NCBI GenBank assembly: GCA_030683155.1
Contig: JAUXMV010000081.1
Span: 34,506-98,505 of the forward strand
Length of the DNA stretch: 64,000 bases
Source: Bacteroidales bacterium
GTDB lineage: Bacteria > Bacteroidota > Bacteroidia > Bacteroidales > F082
Direction of reading: 5' to 3'
The notes beneath the pieces are model-generated. The model ran no database searches and had not been told where the DNA came from. It was given only the letters and a program-made list of their open reading frames with translations. Position 1 is the first letter of the stretch. Each line of letters starts with the position of its first letter. Positions 50,544-60,572 of the stretch are shown here, piece after piece. The position numbers and the translations under genes are program-made.

Positions 50544-52397
50544 ATGAAAAAGGGGTTTGGATATTTGTTGATTTTCATGGTTCTGATGATTCCAAAAATC
50601 ACATCAGGGCAAAGTGCAACCCTTAAAGCAAGTGCCAAAACCAATGTTGAGGTTGGCGAACAGTTTAGGGTTGTATATGAAGTAAATGCAGAAGGCAGTA
50701 ATTTCACTGGACCTGATTTCAGGGGTTTTAGTTTGATTACCGGCCCAATGGTGTCGACAAGCTCGAGCATTCAGATTGTAAACGGTCGCATGGATCGCAC
50801 TTTTACACAAACCTACACCTATATACTATCTGCCGGTCAGGAAGGTGAATTTACAATTGAACCAGCGAATGTTACTGTTGACGGAAAAAAAATAGCGTCC
50901 AACAAACTTACTATAAAAGTAGGCCCTGCAAGCAGTCAACAAGGGGGAGGCGGTCAGGCCAGACAACCATCAACACAGGATCAAAGCGGAAGCTTATCTG
51001 CTAAAGATTTATATCTTAGAGCTATACCGGATAAAAGGACAGCCGTTGTCGGCGAACAGATTATTATCACTTACCGCATCTACACCCGTGTTCCTGTATC
51101 CTCACTTTCCGTAACCAAATTATCTTCCTTCCCAGGCTTCTGGACGAAAAACCTTTTGGATAACAATGCCAGCTTGCAGCAAACAACGCAAATAATTGAC
51201 GGGCAGGAATATGTGCTGGCTGATGTGCGAAAAGTGGCACTTTTTCCGCAAAAGACCGGCAAGCTAACTATCGAACCCATGGAACTTGAATGCGTAGCAC
51301 AAATACGGACACAGCAAAACCAGCAACGCACACGTGATCCTTTTGAAAGTTTTTTTAACGATCCGTTTTTCAACAGAAACATACAAAATGTTCCAAAGAC
51401 ACTTATTTCTGAAGCAATTACAATAGATGTTGAGCCAGTACCTGTTGCCCGTCGTCCTCAGCAGTTCAATGGTGCAGTGGGTCAGTTTGGCTTTCAATCG
51501 GCCATCGACCGAAATGAAATCAAAGCCAATGAAGCCATTAACATTTCTTTCACCATCACCGGTTCCGGAAATCTTGAGCTGATAGACCTGCCTAGACCAA
51601 TTTTTCCTGCAGATTTTGAAGTTTATGACCCGAAGATAGTTTCAGATATCAAAACAAGTTCGAATGGAATAAGTGGTTCAAGAAAAGCCGAATATCTTGT
51701 TATACCCCGTTTTCAGGGAAGTTACAGAATTGAGCCTGTAGAGTTTGTTTATTATGATCCCCGCAAAAAAGAATACGTCACACTGCGCTCACAAACTTTT
51801 GACATTAAAGTCGAAAAAGGTTCTGCTGATTCAAGTGGCGATGTAGTCTATTCGAGTGCTCAGGAAGGCATCCGTTACCTCGGATCGGATATCAGACACA
51901 TCAAGCTGAAAGGTAAAAAACTGAAACCAGCAGGAAGCTATTTCTTCGCTTCACCGCTCTACTTTTTGCTTGTTTTAGGTTCGCTGGCACTTTTTATAGG
52001 CGCATTGTTATGGACACGCAAACAGGAACATCTGCGGCAAAATCAGTCACTTCTAAGAAATAGAAAAGCAACAAAAGTGGCCAGAAAAAGACTGGTTAAT
52101 GCTGAAAAACATCTTAGAAGGAAAGAACAGAACGAGTTTTATGCTGAAATATCTCAAGCATTATGGGGATACATCTCAGACAAGTTTACGATCCCAAAAT
52201 CGGAACTGTCTTTCGAAACAGTTGAGATAGCACTGAAAGAGAAAAATGCAGCCGTGGAACTTGTCGAGCAGTTTATCCTTACTTTAAACAACTGCGAGTA
52301 TGCCCGTTTTGCTCCCGGCGATGTAAATAAAAAAATGGATGACCTCTATCAGCAGGGCATCGAAGTGATTACAAAAGCTGAAAGATTAATCAAATAG
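50544..52397 (+). CDS. batD: BatD oxygen-tolerance family protein
   Basis: 617 aa: signal peptide (MKKGFGYLLIFMVLMIPKIT), several Ig-like periplasmic domains (about 25-470; NVEVGEQFRVVYEVNAEGSN, IRTQQNQQRTRDPFESFFND, ISFTITGSGNLELIDLPRP), one TM helix at 473-492 (YFLLVLGSLALFIGALLW) and a cytoplasmic helical tail (NEFYAEISQALWGYISDKFT). Complete BatD layout. It is 176 bp after batC and 2 bp before batE. Confidence 0.92.
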   Translation: MKKGFGYLLIFMVLMIPKITSGQSATLKASAKTNVEVGEQFRVVYEVNAEGSNFTGPDFRGFSLITGPMVSTSSSIQIVNGRMDRTFTQTYTYILSAGQEGEFTIEPANVTVDGKKIASNKLTIKVGPASSQQGGGGQARQPSTQDQSGSLSAKDLYLRAIPDKRTAVVGEQIIITYRIYTRVPVSSLSVTKLSSFPGFWTKNLLDNNASLQQTTQIIDGQEYVLADVRKVALFPQKTGKLTIEPMELECVAQIRTQQNQQRTRDPFESFFNDPFFNRNIQNVPKTLISEAITIDVEPVPVARRPQQFNGAVGQFGFQSAIDRNEIKANEAINISFTITGSGNLELIDLPRPIFPADFEVYDPKIVSDIKTSSNGISGSRKAEYLVIPRFQGSYRIEPVEFVYYDPRKKEYVTLRSQTFDIKVEKGSADSSGDVVYSSAQEGIRYLGSDIRHIKLKGKKLKPAGSYFFASPLYFLLVLGSLALFIGALLWTRKQEHLRQNQSLLRNRKATKVARKRLVNAEKHLRRKEQNEFYAEISQALWGYISDKFTIPKSELSFETVEIALKEKNAAVELVEQFILTLNNCEYARFAPGDVNKKMDDLYQQGIEVITKAERLIK

Positions 52398-52399
52398 CT

Positions 52400-53179
52400 A
52401 TGTGTATGAAAAACTTCAAAATTAGTTTGTTAGGAATGCTTATGCTGATCTTTACAGCCTTTAGCAGCATGGCAAAAGATAAGCAGGTAATGTCAAAAAT
52501 TGAACAGGCCAATGCGTTTTATAATCAGGCTGTTTACGATTCGGCACTGATGCTCTATAACGTTGTGATGGATGAAGGCTATGCTTCGGATGCTTTGTAT
52601 TATAATACAGCCAACACCTATTTCAAGCTCAAAGAGATTCCTTCGGCCATTGTTTATTATGAAAAAGCACTGAAAATCAACCCTTCAGACGAAGATATTC
52701 TTCATAATCTTACTATTGCCAACAGCATGATCGTTGACAAGATCGAAGATATTCCTCAACTGTTTTTCAGGGTTTGGTGGAAAACCTTTTATACGATGCT
52801 GCCTGCTGATACATGGGCATGGATTTCAGTTGTGATTTTTATGCTGACGCTCGTTTCTGCCTATGTTTACTTCACAGCATATAATGTAGCTTTGCGTAAA
52901 GTTTCATTTTTTCTTGGATTGCTGCTGCTTTTCTTTTCAATTGCCAGTTTTGGACTTGCTTCCCAAAAATACTACTACACCCAGCAAACCAATGAAGCCA
53001 TTGTTTTCATTCCCACAATCACGGTAAAGAGCTCACCAACAGCTTCCAGTGTTGATCTGTTCGTTTTGCATGAAGGCACAAAAGTTACATTACTTGACCG
53101 TGCCGGAGGCTGGCAAAAAATCAGAATTGCCAATGGCAGCGTGGGTTGGATGCCTGAAGAAGTGCTGACCGGAATCTGA
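52400..53179 (+). CDS. batE: BatE, TPR/SH3 membrane protein
   Basis: 259 aa: signal peptide (MKNFKISLLGMLMLIFTAFS, from either ATG at 52400 or 52406), TPR repeats (DALYYNTANTYFKLKEIPSA, IVYYEKALKINPSDEDILHN), two TM helices (about 135-160 and 170-190) and a C-terminal bacterial SH3 domain (VDLFVLHEGTKVTLLDRAGG, WQKIRIANGSVGWMPEE). End of the Bat series. Start lies 2 bp after batD, so coupled. Confidence 0.9.
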   Translation: MCMKNFKISLLGMLMLIFTAFSSMAKDKQVMSKIEQANAFYNQAVYDSALMLYNVVMDEGYASDALYYNTANTYFKLKEIPSAIVYYEKALKINPSDEDILHNLTIANSMIVDKIEDIPQLFFRVWWKTFYTMLPADTWAWISVVIFMLTLVSAYVYFTAYNVALRKVSFFLGLLLLFFSIASFGLASQKYYYTQQTNEAIVFIPTITVKSSPTASSVDLFVLHEGTKVTLLDRAGGWQKIRIANGSVGWMPEEVLTGI

Positions 53180-53417
53180 CACAGGCAAATGAGGTAAAAG
53201 CTTTTCTACAAATTAAACCCTCATTTTAATGCGTGAATAACTGCTTTTTGATGGATAATCATACTGAAGCAAGCATTTTTTCTGTTTCTGAAAACTATTA
53301 TTTCATTTTGGTTGCCGGTTGTGTGTAATTTCTTAATTTTATTGCTTTTCCAGCCCCTCATAGGGTGAAGAAAATTAAGAAATTTTAATCGGTTAAACCA
53401 AAAATAAAAACACCAAT

Positions 53418-54686
53418 ATGACCAATCAGGCAAGAAAATTCAGCTTTTGGTTAGGTCTGCTTTTGCTCCTGAGCGGAAGCATGTTTCAGGCATGTCTGAA
53501 ATCAAAAGAACCCGGCATTCCCCTTGATGTGGTTGAAGTCATTCAAAATACAGGATTCAACAGGGTTGAGCTGACAAAAACAATTGCCAGATATTTCGAA
53601 TCAGATGACAGCCTGAAGCTCAAGGCTGTTTATTTTTTAATCCGTAATATAGGAAGACAATACAGCGTTGAATATGAGCTTGTTGATTCAGTAGAAAATA
53701 TTTTTGAGATAAACCCACTCAGTTTTTCAACCGAAGAAAATTTCCTGAATTTTTGGGACAGTCTGGAAACAAATACAGCCGGACTTTCATACCGGGCGAA
53801 AAAATATATGCTCGATCGGGATACGATAACTTCAGAGCTTTTGATAAGCACCATTGAAAACAGCTTTGAGGCAAGAAAATTCAGCTGGGCAAAAAACTAT
53901 GATTTCTGCAGTTTTCTTGCTTACACTTTGCCATACAGAATTGGAAACGAACACTTAGAAGACTGGCGATCTTTTTTAATGCATGAATTTTCATGGATTG
54001 AAGACTCTGTCAGTGCTGAAGTTACTGCGGATGAAGTTGCACAAATAGTCAATAAACACATCAATAACCTTTTCCGGTTTGATTTGCGGTATTTAAAGAA
54101 TCCACAAGAACAAAAAATGGAGGATTTTTTCGGAAGCAAAAAGGGAAACCACCGCGATATAAGTTATTTGAAAGCAAAGACCCTGAGAAGCCTGGGTATT
54201 CCCGCAACTGTTGATTACGTTCCATATCTGGCCGACACAAGTCATTCATTTTATTTTGCAGTTTATCTATCTCCTGATGGAAAGTTCAAGCCACTTCCAG
54301 GTAACGAAAGAGACCTCCTTTCAAAAAGCGCAGTCATTCCAAAAGTTTACCGCCGCATCTATTTTGAGATTGATTCAAGTCTGTTTGCCCTCAAAGATTT
54401 AACGAAAACAACGCCACCATTCCTTGGTCATTACCATTATCTGGATGTTACAGCGGATTATCTTCCTGTTCAAACCCTTGTCTATAATGGATTTTGTCCT
54501 GACACATTTATTTATATTTCCGTTTTCAATGATAAAAAATGGAGAGCCGTTGACTGGGCAATTTGTAAGAACAACAGTGCAACATTCAAAAATATTTCGA
54601 AAAATATTAATTACAAGTTTTCTTTTCTTGATGATGAAACCTCTTCAAACCAAATCATTCTTAAGACAGAAGACCCCTTCAGATGA
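53418..54686 (+). CDS. Transglutaminase-fold lipoprotein lacking the catalytic Cys
   Basis: 422 aa. Lipobox near residue 26 (SGSMFQAC). It has the layout of Bacteroidota surface transglutaminase-like lipoproteins: helical N-terminal half, then HRDISYLKAKTLRSLGIPAT (245-264) and DYVPYLADTSHSF, with a His at 276. In active relatives the first segment carries a Cys (GDC- or DC-type); here it is Asp-Ile, so the papain-like triad is incomplete. The C-terminal domain (YLDVTADYLPVQTLV; YISVFNDKKWRAVDWA) is the carbohydrate-binding-like module seen in this family. Likely non-catalytic, perhaps binding. Follows the Bat operon. Confidence 0.7.
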   Translation: MTNQARKFSFWLGLLLLLSGSMFQACLKSKEPGIPLDVVEVIQNTGFNRVELTKTIARYFESDDSLKLKAVYFLIRNIGRQYSVEYELVDSVENIFEINPLSFSTEENFLNFWDSLETNTAGLSYRAKKYMLDRDTITSELLISTIENSFEARKFSWAKNYDFCSFLAYTLPYRIGNEHLEDWRSFLMHEFSWIEDSVSAEVTADEVAQIVNKHINNLFRFDLRYLKNPQEQKMEDFFGSKKGNHRDISYLKAKTLRSLGIPATVDYVPYLADTSHSFYFAVYLSPDGKFKPLPGNERDLLSKSAVIPKVYRRIYFEIDSSLFALKDLTKTTPPFLGHYHYLDVTADYLPVQTLVYNGFCPDTFIYISVFNDKKWRAVDWAICKNNSATFKNISKNINYKFSFLDDETSSNQIILKTEDPFR

Positions 54687-55062
54687 TAGGCTTTTAATAA
54701 AGCTTCCTATAGAAATTTATTTCGGAGTGTAAATCTAAACCCTCTTGACTTCAATGCCGGTTCTGCAAGAATGATGGGCCCTACATTAATAAATTCAGTC
54801 AGGTTGATATGCACTTTTAGTAAAGCTTCTCTGACAAAACGCCTCAAATGCAATGAAATCAGAAAGAAATTGAATTTAAATTTCAAAAAACCACTTAGTT
54901 TCAGGATAGATTTTTACTTTTGCACTTTAATAAGTGTTAAAATAGTTGTTAAGAAGTGTTAAAGAAATTCTTCTTTTAGTTATTGCAGGTATGAATATTT
55001 GACGTAACTTGTGCCACTATTTCAGAAGAGAACAGATCCAGATACAATCAAAATTAGATGAT
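54687..55062. other. Intergenic region with T9SS-cargo promoter
   Basis: About 375 bp; the only supported signal is the -7 box at 54915-54922. Short open frames here show no coding features. Confidence 0.5.
54915..54922 (+). promoter_or_regulatory. -7 element for the T9SS cargo genes
   Basis: TACTTTTG matches TAnnTTTG. The predicted leader to the ATG at 55063 is about 135 nt and begins with direct repeats of GTGTTAA and GTTAAG, which might influence stability or regulation. Confidence 0.55.
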
Positions 55063-57984
55063 ATGAAAAAAGGATTTTTACTAATTTGTATTCTTTTAGT
55101 AACCAGCACGTTAACTTGGGCAAATGCCAACTCTGGCAACGAGCGTTACACCCCCAGAAACCTTGAAGAGTCTTCTTCAGAAGCTTATCTTCATGCATTG
55201 CGCAGCAATCAAAAGACAGGAATCATCGATTTTAATGATGTTGTTGCCGCTGCACAACAGGCGCAGGAGATGAGAACAATGCGCAGTCAGACCACTTTGA
55301 GCTGGCATTCATTGGGACCGGATAACTATGGTGGGAAAACAAAAGGTATAATTTACGACAACCGTGATGCAACAAATCAGACACTTTATGCAGGCTCTGC
55401 TGGTGGTGGTATCTGGAAATCGACCAATGAAGGGATAACCTGGGTAGCACTTGGCAACAACAATTTGTTGGTGAGTTCAATGGTACAGGCTTCAAACGGA
55501 GACATTTATATTGGCACAGGCGATGGTTTCAACGCACAATTGTATACCGGTCTTGGCAATATGGGTTATACAACGGGATTCATGGGAGATGGAATCTGGA
55601 AGTTAACCGACAATGCAGGCTCAGCTGTTTTCACAAATCTGATTGCCACAAAGCCACAATTAAATAATAACAATGATGACTGGGCTATTATAAATGAACT
55701 TGCCATCAACGCATCCGGACATTTATTTGCTGCAACAAATTCAGGCCTGAAATACTCTAATGACGGTGGAAATACCTGGGCAAATGCAAAAACATCTGAT
55801 GGAGTTGAATTAAACCTCCTCTCAAGTGATGTGCAGGCAGGAACTGATGGCAGTCTTGCAGCATCAGTCAATAATATGGCTTATATTTCGAAAAACGGAA
55901 ATCCAGAGGCCTTTGTCTTACGTTCCTCCGACACTGACCTTACTGCCTTGCCTGCAGCCGATGTTACAAGACTTGAATTAGCATTTGCACCATCTGACCC
56001 AAATATTGTTTATGCACTGCTCGTAAAAGCAAACGGAACCCATAAAGGTGTTTATCGCTCAGGTGACAAAGGAGACAACTGGATGTTGATTCTACCTGAA
56101 ACTACATCAATAGCTCTGCTTGGTGCAAAAGGTAATTATAACAGTCACGTCACTGTTTTCCCTAACGATCCTAACAGAATTATAATAGGTGGACAAAACC
56201 TTTGGGAAGGAATTAGAATTTCTGAAAGCGGTTTGTACGCATGGGATATCAAGTCTTTTCCTGCAGGAAATAATTTGAGTCCTCGTTATGTGCATGCCGG
56301 ACAGCAACGCGTTGCTTTCAGACCGGGCAGCAGTGGTATTTTCTTTGTTGCTACTGATGGTGGAATACATAAAGGAACAATTTCAGGCACCGAATATACC
56401 TACTCTGTTAACAACAGAAATTATGCTACAGCACAATTTTACACAGTTGCACCTTCCGGAATCATGAACAGAGTTCTTGGTGGCGCTCAGGATCAGGGTG
56501 TAATTTATATATCAGGACAAGGCAATACCCAACGTCAGGGAGAAACCGTTTTCTCCAGAACACTATCAGGAGGTCCAAGTGCATTGTCTATCATCAATAC
56601 TGAGGCCATGATTGTTTCTACAACATCCGTTGAGATACAACGTTCCGAAGACCTTGGATTTACTTTTTCGGCTGCCAATCAGTTTCTTCCATCGCTTGGA
56701 TTTGGTGGAAGCACTAATACAGCCTTCCGCACCCCAGTTGTATTATGGGAAAGTTTTGAAAATCAAAACAGCCGCGATTCTGTAACCTTCCGTGCGCGTA
56801 GAGCTTATCAGGGTGGTGAAGTTATCAAAGCAAAAAGCAATAATTTTGATCATCCTTTCTACCATACGCTAAGTCCGCAACAAAATCTTGCGATCAACGA
56901 CACAATCAGAATTAAAGATATTGTTTCAAGCAGGCTTTTTATTGCTGTGACCGACACCGTATTTATGACCAAGGAAATGCTTGAGTTTGGAAAGAGACCA
57001 GAATGGTATCAGATTGCAAACAGAAACCATGGTTTAACCGGAATTCCTCATTCTCTGGCAGTTTCTGCTGATGGTAATCATGCATTTGTTGGAATGAGAG
57101 ACGGAAAAGTCTACCGGATTTCTAATCTGGCCCTAGCCTATAACAAGAGTCTGGGAGATGTAAACAGTCCTCAATGTATTGTAGCAACACGTTTAATTCA
57201 ACCTACCCTGCCTAACAGCAATACCCCAATAAGTCAGGTTGTAACATCCATCGCTATTGATCCAAACAATCCTAACAGAGTATTGGTTACACTGGGCAAT
57301 TATGGCAATGATCATTATGTATTTGTTACAACAAATGCATTGGATGCAAATCCAACATGGGTGAGCAAACAGGCTGAATTACCGAAAATGCCAGTTTATG
57401 CATCAATTTTTGAGATGAGCACATCCGGCACTGTCTTTTTAGGTACTGAAAAAGGTATTTATTCCACTTCTGACATTTTTGGAACTCCTTCATGGGTTGC
57501 AGATCAGGGTTTAGGTAATGTTACCGTTTTCGATCTTAAACAACAACTTGTGAACAGAGCACCTGACACTGTTCAGTTAATCAATGTTGATACTCTCGTT
57601 GTAAATTATCCAGGAACCGATAATTTAGGCGTCATTTATGCCGCTACTTTCGGTCGCGGATTGTATCGTTGCAATGATTTCAGAAAACCTGTCGGTATAG
57701 ATGAAACTGCAACCATAAAACAGAATCAGAGCCTCAACATAGGCGTATACCCAAATCCGGTAATCAAGCAGGCAAACATTGAATTTAACCTATTTGAAGG
57801 AGGAGAAGTAATTTACAGCATTTTTGATTTGAACGGCCGCATGGTTCGCAATGCAAAAACCGGCTTCCTTCCACAGGGAAAACAACAAATCCAGTTGAAT
57901 GCTGATGGTTTGAAAACAGGCACCTATCTCTTGAAGCTTCAAAGTGGAAAACAGGTAAATGCTGTTAAAATTCTCGTGTATTAA
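55063..57984 (+). CDS. Sortilin/VPS10-like beta-propeller protein with T9SS sorting domain
   Basis: 973 aa from the ATG at 55063 (MKKGFLLICILLVTSTLTWA, signal peptide; a TTG start 54 bp upstream is rejected). Asp-box/BNR-like propeller repeats (GGGIWKSTNEGITWVALGNN, KYSNDGGNTWANAKTSDG, YRSGDKGDNWMLILPET, ATDGGIHKG) span about 70-880, as in exo-glucanase-like or VPS10 propellers. The last 80 residues are a type IX secretion C-terminal domain (YPNPVIKQANIEFNLFEGG, then LKTGTYLLKLQSGKQVNAV). It would be exported through T9SS and attached to or released from the surface. The gene is followed 27 bp later by a second T9SS cargo. Confidence 0.88.
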   Translation: MKKGFLLICILLVTSTLTWANANSGNERYTPRNLEESSSEAYLHALRSNQKTGIIDFNDVVAAAQQAQEMRTMRSQTTLSWHSLGPDNYGGKTKGIIYDNRDATNQTLYAGSAGGGIWKSTNEGITWVALGNNNLLVSSMVQASNGDIYIGTGDGFNAQLYTGLGNMGYTTGFMGDGIWKLTDNAGSAVFTNLIATKPQLNNNNDDWAIINELAINASGHLFAATNSGLKYSNDGGNTWANAKTSDGVELNLLSSDVQAGTDGSLAASVNNMAYISKNGNPEAFVLRSSDTDLTALPAADVTRLELAFAPSDPNIVYALLVKANGTHKGVYRSGDKGDNWMLILPETTSIALLGAKGNYNSHVTVFPNDPNRIIIGGQNLWEGIRISESGLYAWDIKSFPAGNNLSPRYVHAGQQRVAFRPGSSGIFFVATDGGIHKGTISGTEYTYSVNNRNYATAQFYTVAPSGIMNRVLGGAQDQGVIYISGQGNTQRQGETVFSRTLSGGPSALSIINTEAMIVSTTSVEIQRSEDLGFTFSAANQFLPSLGFGGSTNTAFRTPVVLWESFENQNSRDSVTFRARRAYQGGEVIKAKSNNFDHPFYHTLSPQQNLAINDTIRIKDIVSSRLFIAVTDTVFMTKEMLEFGKRPEWYQIANRNHGLTGIPHSLAVSADGNHAFVGMRDGKVYRISNLALAYNKSLGDVNSPQCIVATRLIQPTLPNSNTPISQVVTSIAIDPNNPNRVLVTLGNYGNDHYVFVTTNALDANPTWVSKQAELPKMPVYASIFEMSTSGTVFLGTEKGIYSTSDIFGTPSWVADQGLGNVTVFDLKQQLVNRAPDTVQLINVDTLVVNYPGTDNLGVIYAATFGRGLYRCNDFRKPVGIDETATIKQNQSLNIGVYPNPVIKQANIEFNLFEGGEVIYSIFDLNGRMVRNAKTGFLPQGKQQIQLNADGLKTGTYLLKLQSGKQVNAVKILVY

Positions 57985-58011
57985 TCTTGTATTATCAAAA
58001 ATCAGAATACG

Positions 58012-60309
58012 ATGAAAAATATTTATTCAACGCTTCTCTTTGCCCTATTGCTTAGCTTCTCAGCTTTTGCAGAAACAAAGATTTATGCACCTGAGCTCAG
58101 ATTGCCAGTCAATGAAGCCATAGGCCAAATGCCTAATGTTCTGCTTGACTGGAATGCCGTGGCAGGACAGGGTTTTGTAATCACTTATGAATTGCAGCTT
58201 GCTCAATCCCCCGACTTCAGCGATGCAGTGAGTTTCCCGCCAACAATGGTTACCGCGCATCAAATGAGTAATCTCAAATTTGATGAAGTTTATTACTGGC
58301 GTGTAAAAGCATCAGACGGAACATCCGTTTCTGACTGGTCCTCAACTTTTTCTTTCAGAGTAGTCAAAACAGTTACAATTACTGCGCCAGCTGATCAGTC
58401 AACCCTGAATCCTGCGCCAACAGTGAAGTGGAGTCCAATTACCGGGGTAAGCAATTATGAACTTCAGATTGACACTTCAGCTATTTGGAGCATTCAGTCT
58501 CCAGGTATTTCACCTGCCCTCAACAGCATTTATTATGTCGACAATGATAATGCATGGGCTGTTGGCGATAACGGCACTATTTTACGCTATGCCAATGGTG
58601 CATGGAGTGCTTTTCCAAGTGGAACAGTAAGAAATTTAAGAGGCGTTTGGTTTACCGATCATAACAATGGATGGGCAGTTGGAGCCAATGGAACAATCCT
58701 GCACTTTGACGGCACTGCCTGGACAGCGCAAACCTCAGGCACAACCGTACAGCTAAATGCAGTGTATTTCACTTCTCCAACCAATGGTTATGCCGTAGGT
58801 AATTCACCAACAGCTACCACAAAAGGGGTTTCACTCAAATTTAACGGTACTGCATGGTCAGCGTTTGATATCGGAATTGTTGGAGATGTATATGCTATCC
58901 ACGGTTTGAACGAGGAATTTATTTGGGCTGGTGGTAAGGCTGGACGTGGCGCATTCTTCAATGGAACAAGCTGGGCAAATAGTACCATCGCATCAAACAG
59001 AGATATTTTAAGCTTATGGGTGGTAAGCCCAACCAATGTTTGGGCATCAGCACCTGCATCAAGATTATTCAGATTCAACGGAAGTAGCTGGGCAGAAACC
59101 AATCTTGGTTCACCTGGAAGAAACATTAACGGCATCTGTTTCATCGATGAAAACAATGGCTATGCAGTTGGTAACAACGGCGTCTTATACTATTATAACG
59201 GTACAGCCTGGGAGCAAATGGCCAGTGGTACCACACAGATTCTTAATGGCATTCATTTTGCCAGCTCTACTGCCGGAGGTTTTGTTGGAAACAGCGGCTT
59301 CCTCATGAAGTATAAAGGCCTCAATGTTGATTTCGCTTCACCTTATTTGAAGACCTTCATGGTAGCAGGTACAGTAACAGAGTTAGAGATCAACAATCTC
59401 GCTTTTGGAAAACTGCACATTTTCAGAATTCGCGCAATTCATCCTGAGTCAACCTCAGCGTGGTCAAGTGTAACATCCTTCCCTATACTCCGTAGTCCAA
59501 CACTAACAACACCCGTTGATAACGCCACCAACATTGCGCTTGACACACTTGTTAAATGGACTTCACACACAGGTATTGTAAGGTATACAGTGCAACTAGC
59601 CATGAATCCTAATTTTATTGATCCATTTACATATGAATCATTCGTTCCGGAATATCGCTTTATTGGTCTTATATATGGTCAGGATTATTACTGGCGTGTA
59701 ATGGCCCGTCATGGTGGAGGTGCTTCACCATGGTCTCCTGTCTTCAAGTTTACCACAAGCAACACCGTTAACCTCATAGCCCCTGCGAATAATGCAACAA
59801 ACCTTATGCGCAATCCACGCTTCAGCTGGAGTGAAATTCGCGGAACGCAGAAATATTTGCTTCAGTTCTGCACTGAAAATACCTTTACTTGTCCTAATGA
59901 TCGCATTGTAACAAATAGCTTCTATCAGATAATGTATCTCCTTAATCCTGATACTGACTATTACTGGAGAGTAAGGGCCATTCAGGGACTTGATTCAACA
60001 AATTGGAGTCAGGTCAGGAAATTTACGACCACAGCTGAAACTTCTATTGGAGAAAATGACAAAAAAGAGCTGAAGATTTATCCAAATCCGGGTAATGGTG
60101 AATTTAATCTTGTATTTAGTCAGTTTAATGCAAGCACTGAAATAAAGGTATATAACCTCATCGGAAAGATTGTTCATGAAGAAACCCTTATCCCAGTTTT
60201 TGGAAGCACAACCCAAAGAATCGATTTGAGAGGCCTAGGCAAAGGTGTTTATCTGATAAGGATTTACGATGGCAGTGAGATCGTCACGCGAAAACTGATC
60301 ATAGAATAA
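58012..60309 (+). CDS. T9SS cargo with Ycf48-like propeller nested in an FN3-like domain
   Basis: 765 aa. Signal peptide (MKNIYSTLLFALLLSFSAFA). FN3-like domain 1 covers 25-118 (YELQLAQSPDF; VYYWRVKASDGTSVSDWS). Domain 2 begins at about 120 (VKWSPITGVSNYELQIDTS), is interrupted at about 159-438 by propeller repeats of the Ycf48 type (NAWAVGDNGTILRYANGAW, GWAVGANGTILHFDGTAW, GYAVGNNGVLYYYNGTAW), and resumes with FASPYLKTFMVAGT and FRIRAIHPES. Two more FN3-like domains follow, then the T9SS sorting domain (IYPNPGNGEFNLVFSQF; LGKGVYLIRIYDGSEIVTRK). A secreted surface protein, probably adhesive or carbohydrate-binding. Confidence 0.87.
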   Translation: MKNIYSTLLFALLLSFSAFAETKIYAPELRLPVNEAIGQMPNVLLDWNAVAGQGFVITYELQLAQSPDFSDAVSFPPTMVTAHQMSNLKFDEVYYWRVKASDGTSVSDWSSTFSFRVVKTVTITAPADQSTLNPAPTVKWSPITGVSNYELQIDTSAIWSIQSPGISPALNSIYYVDNDNAWAVGDNGTILRYANGAWSAFPSGTVRNLRGVWFTDHNNGWAVGANGTILHFDGTAWTAQTSGTTVQLNAVYFTSPTNGYAVGNSPTATTKGVSLKFNGTAWSAFDIGIVGDVYAIHGLNEEFIWAGGKAGRGAFFNGTSWANSTIASNRDILSLWVVSPTNVWASAPASRLFRFNGSSWAETNLGSPGRNINGICFIDENNGYAVGNNGVLYYYNGTAWEQMASGTTQILNGIHFASSTAGGFVGNSGFLMKYKGLNVDFASPYLKTFMVAGTVTELEINNLAFGKLHIFRIRAIHPESTSAWSSVTSFPILRSPTLTTPVDNATNIALDTLVKWTSHTGIVRYTVQLAMNPNFIDPFTYESFVPEYRFIGLIYGQDYYWRVMARHGGGASPWSPVFKFTTSNTVNLIAPANNATNLMRNPRFSWSEIRGTQKYLLQFCTENTFTCPNDRIVTNSFYQIMYLLNPDTDYYWRVRAIQGLDSTNWSQVRKFTTTAETSIGENDKKELKIYPNPGNGEFNLVFSQFNASTEIKVYNLIGKIVHEETLIPVFGSTTQRIDLRGLGKGVYLIRIYDGSEIVTRKLIIE

Positions 60310-60340
60310 AACTGAACCACACGCACAATGTGTTTTTTAT

Positions 60341-60372
60341 AAAAAAGCTTTTGGAAACAAAGGCTTTTTTTT
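60341..60372 (+). terminator. Terminator of the T9SS cargo genes
   Basis: AAAAAAGCTTTTG (60341-60353) pairs imperfectly (one bulge) with CAAAGGCTTTTTT (60358-60370), followed by a T-run. It lies 31 bp past the stop. Confidence 0.7.
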
Positions 60373-60572
60373 TATTTCAACCTGTTGAAGTTCCATATTG
60401 TGATGAAGCTTCTTACACCCTTTTATAATTGTAATACCTATTTGCATCCGTAATAATTCAATAAATTGGAATGTAACAGGATTCTATAGGCATTATACCA
60501 GTTTTCACGGGTTTCATCTTGTAATTTCATTTGGTATCAGATAATCTTTGAATCTGAAGTCGCAGACCTTAC

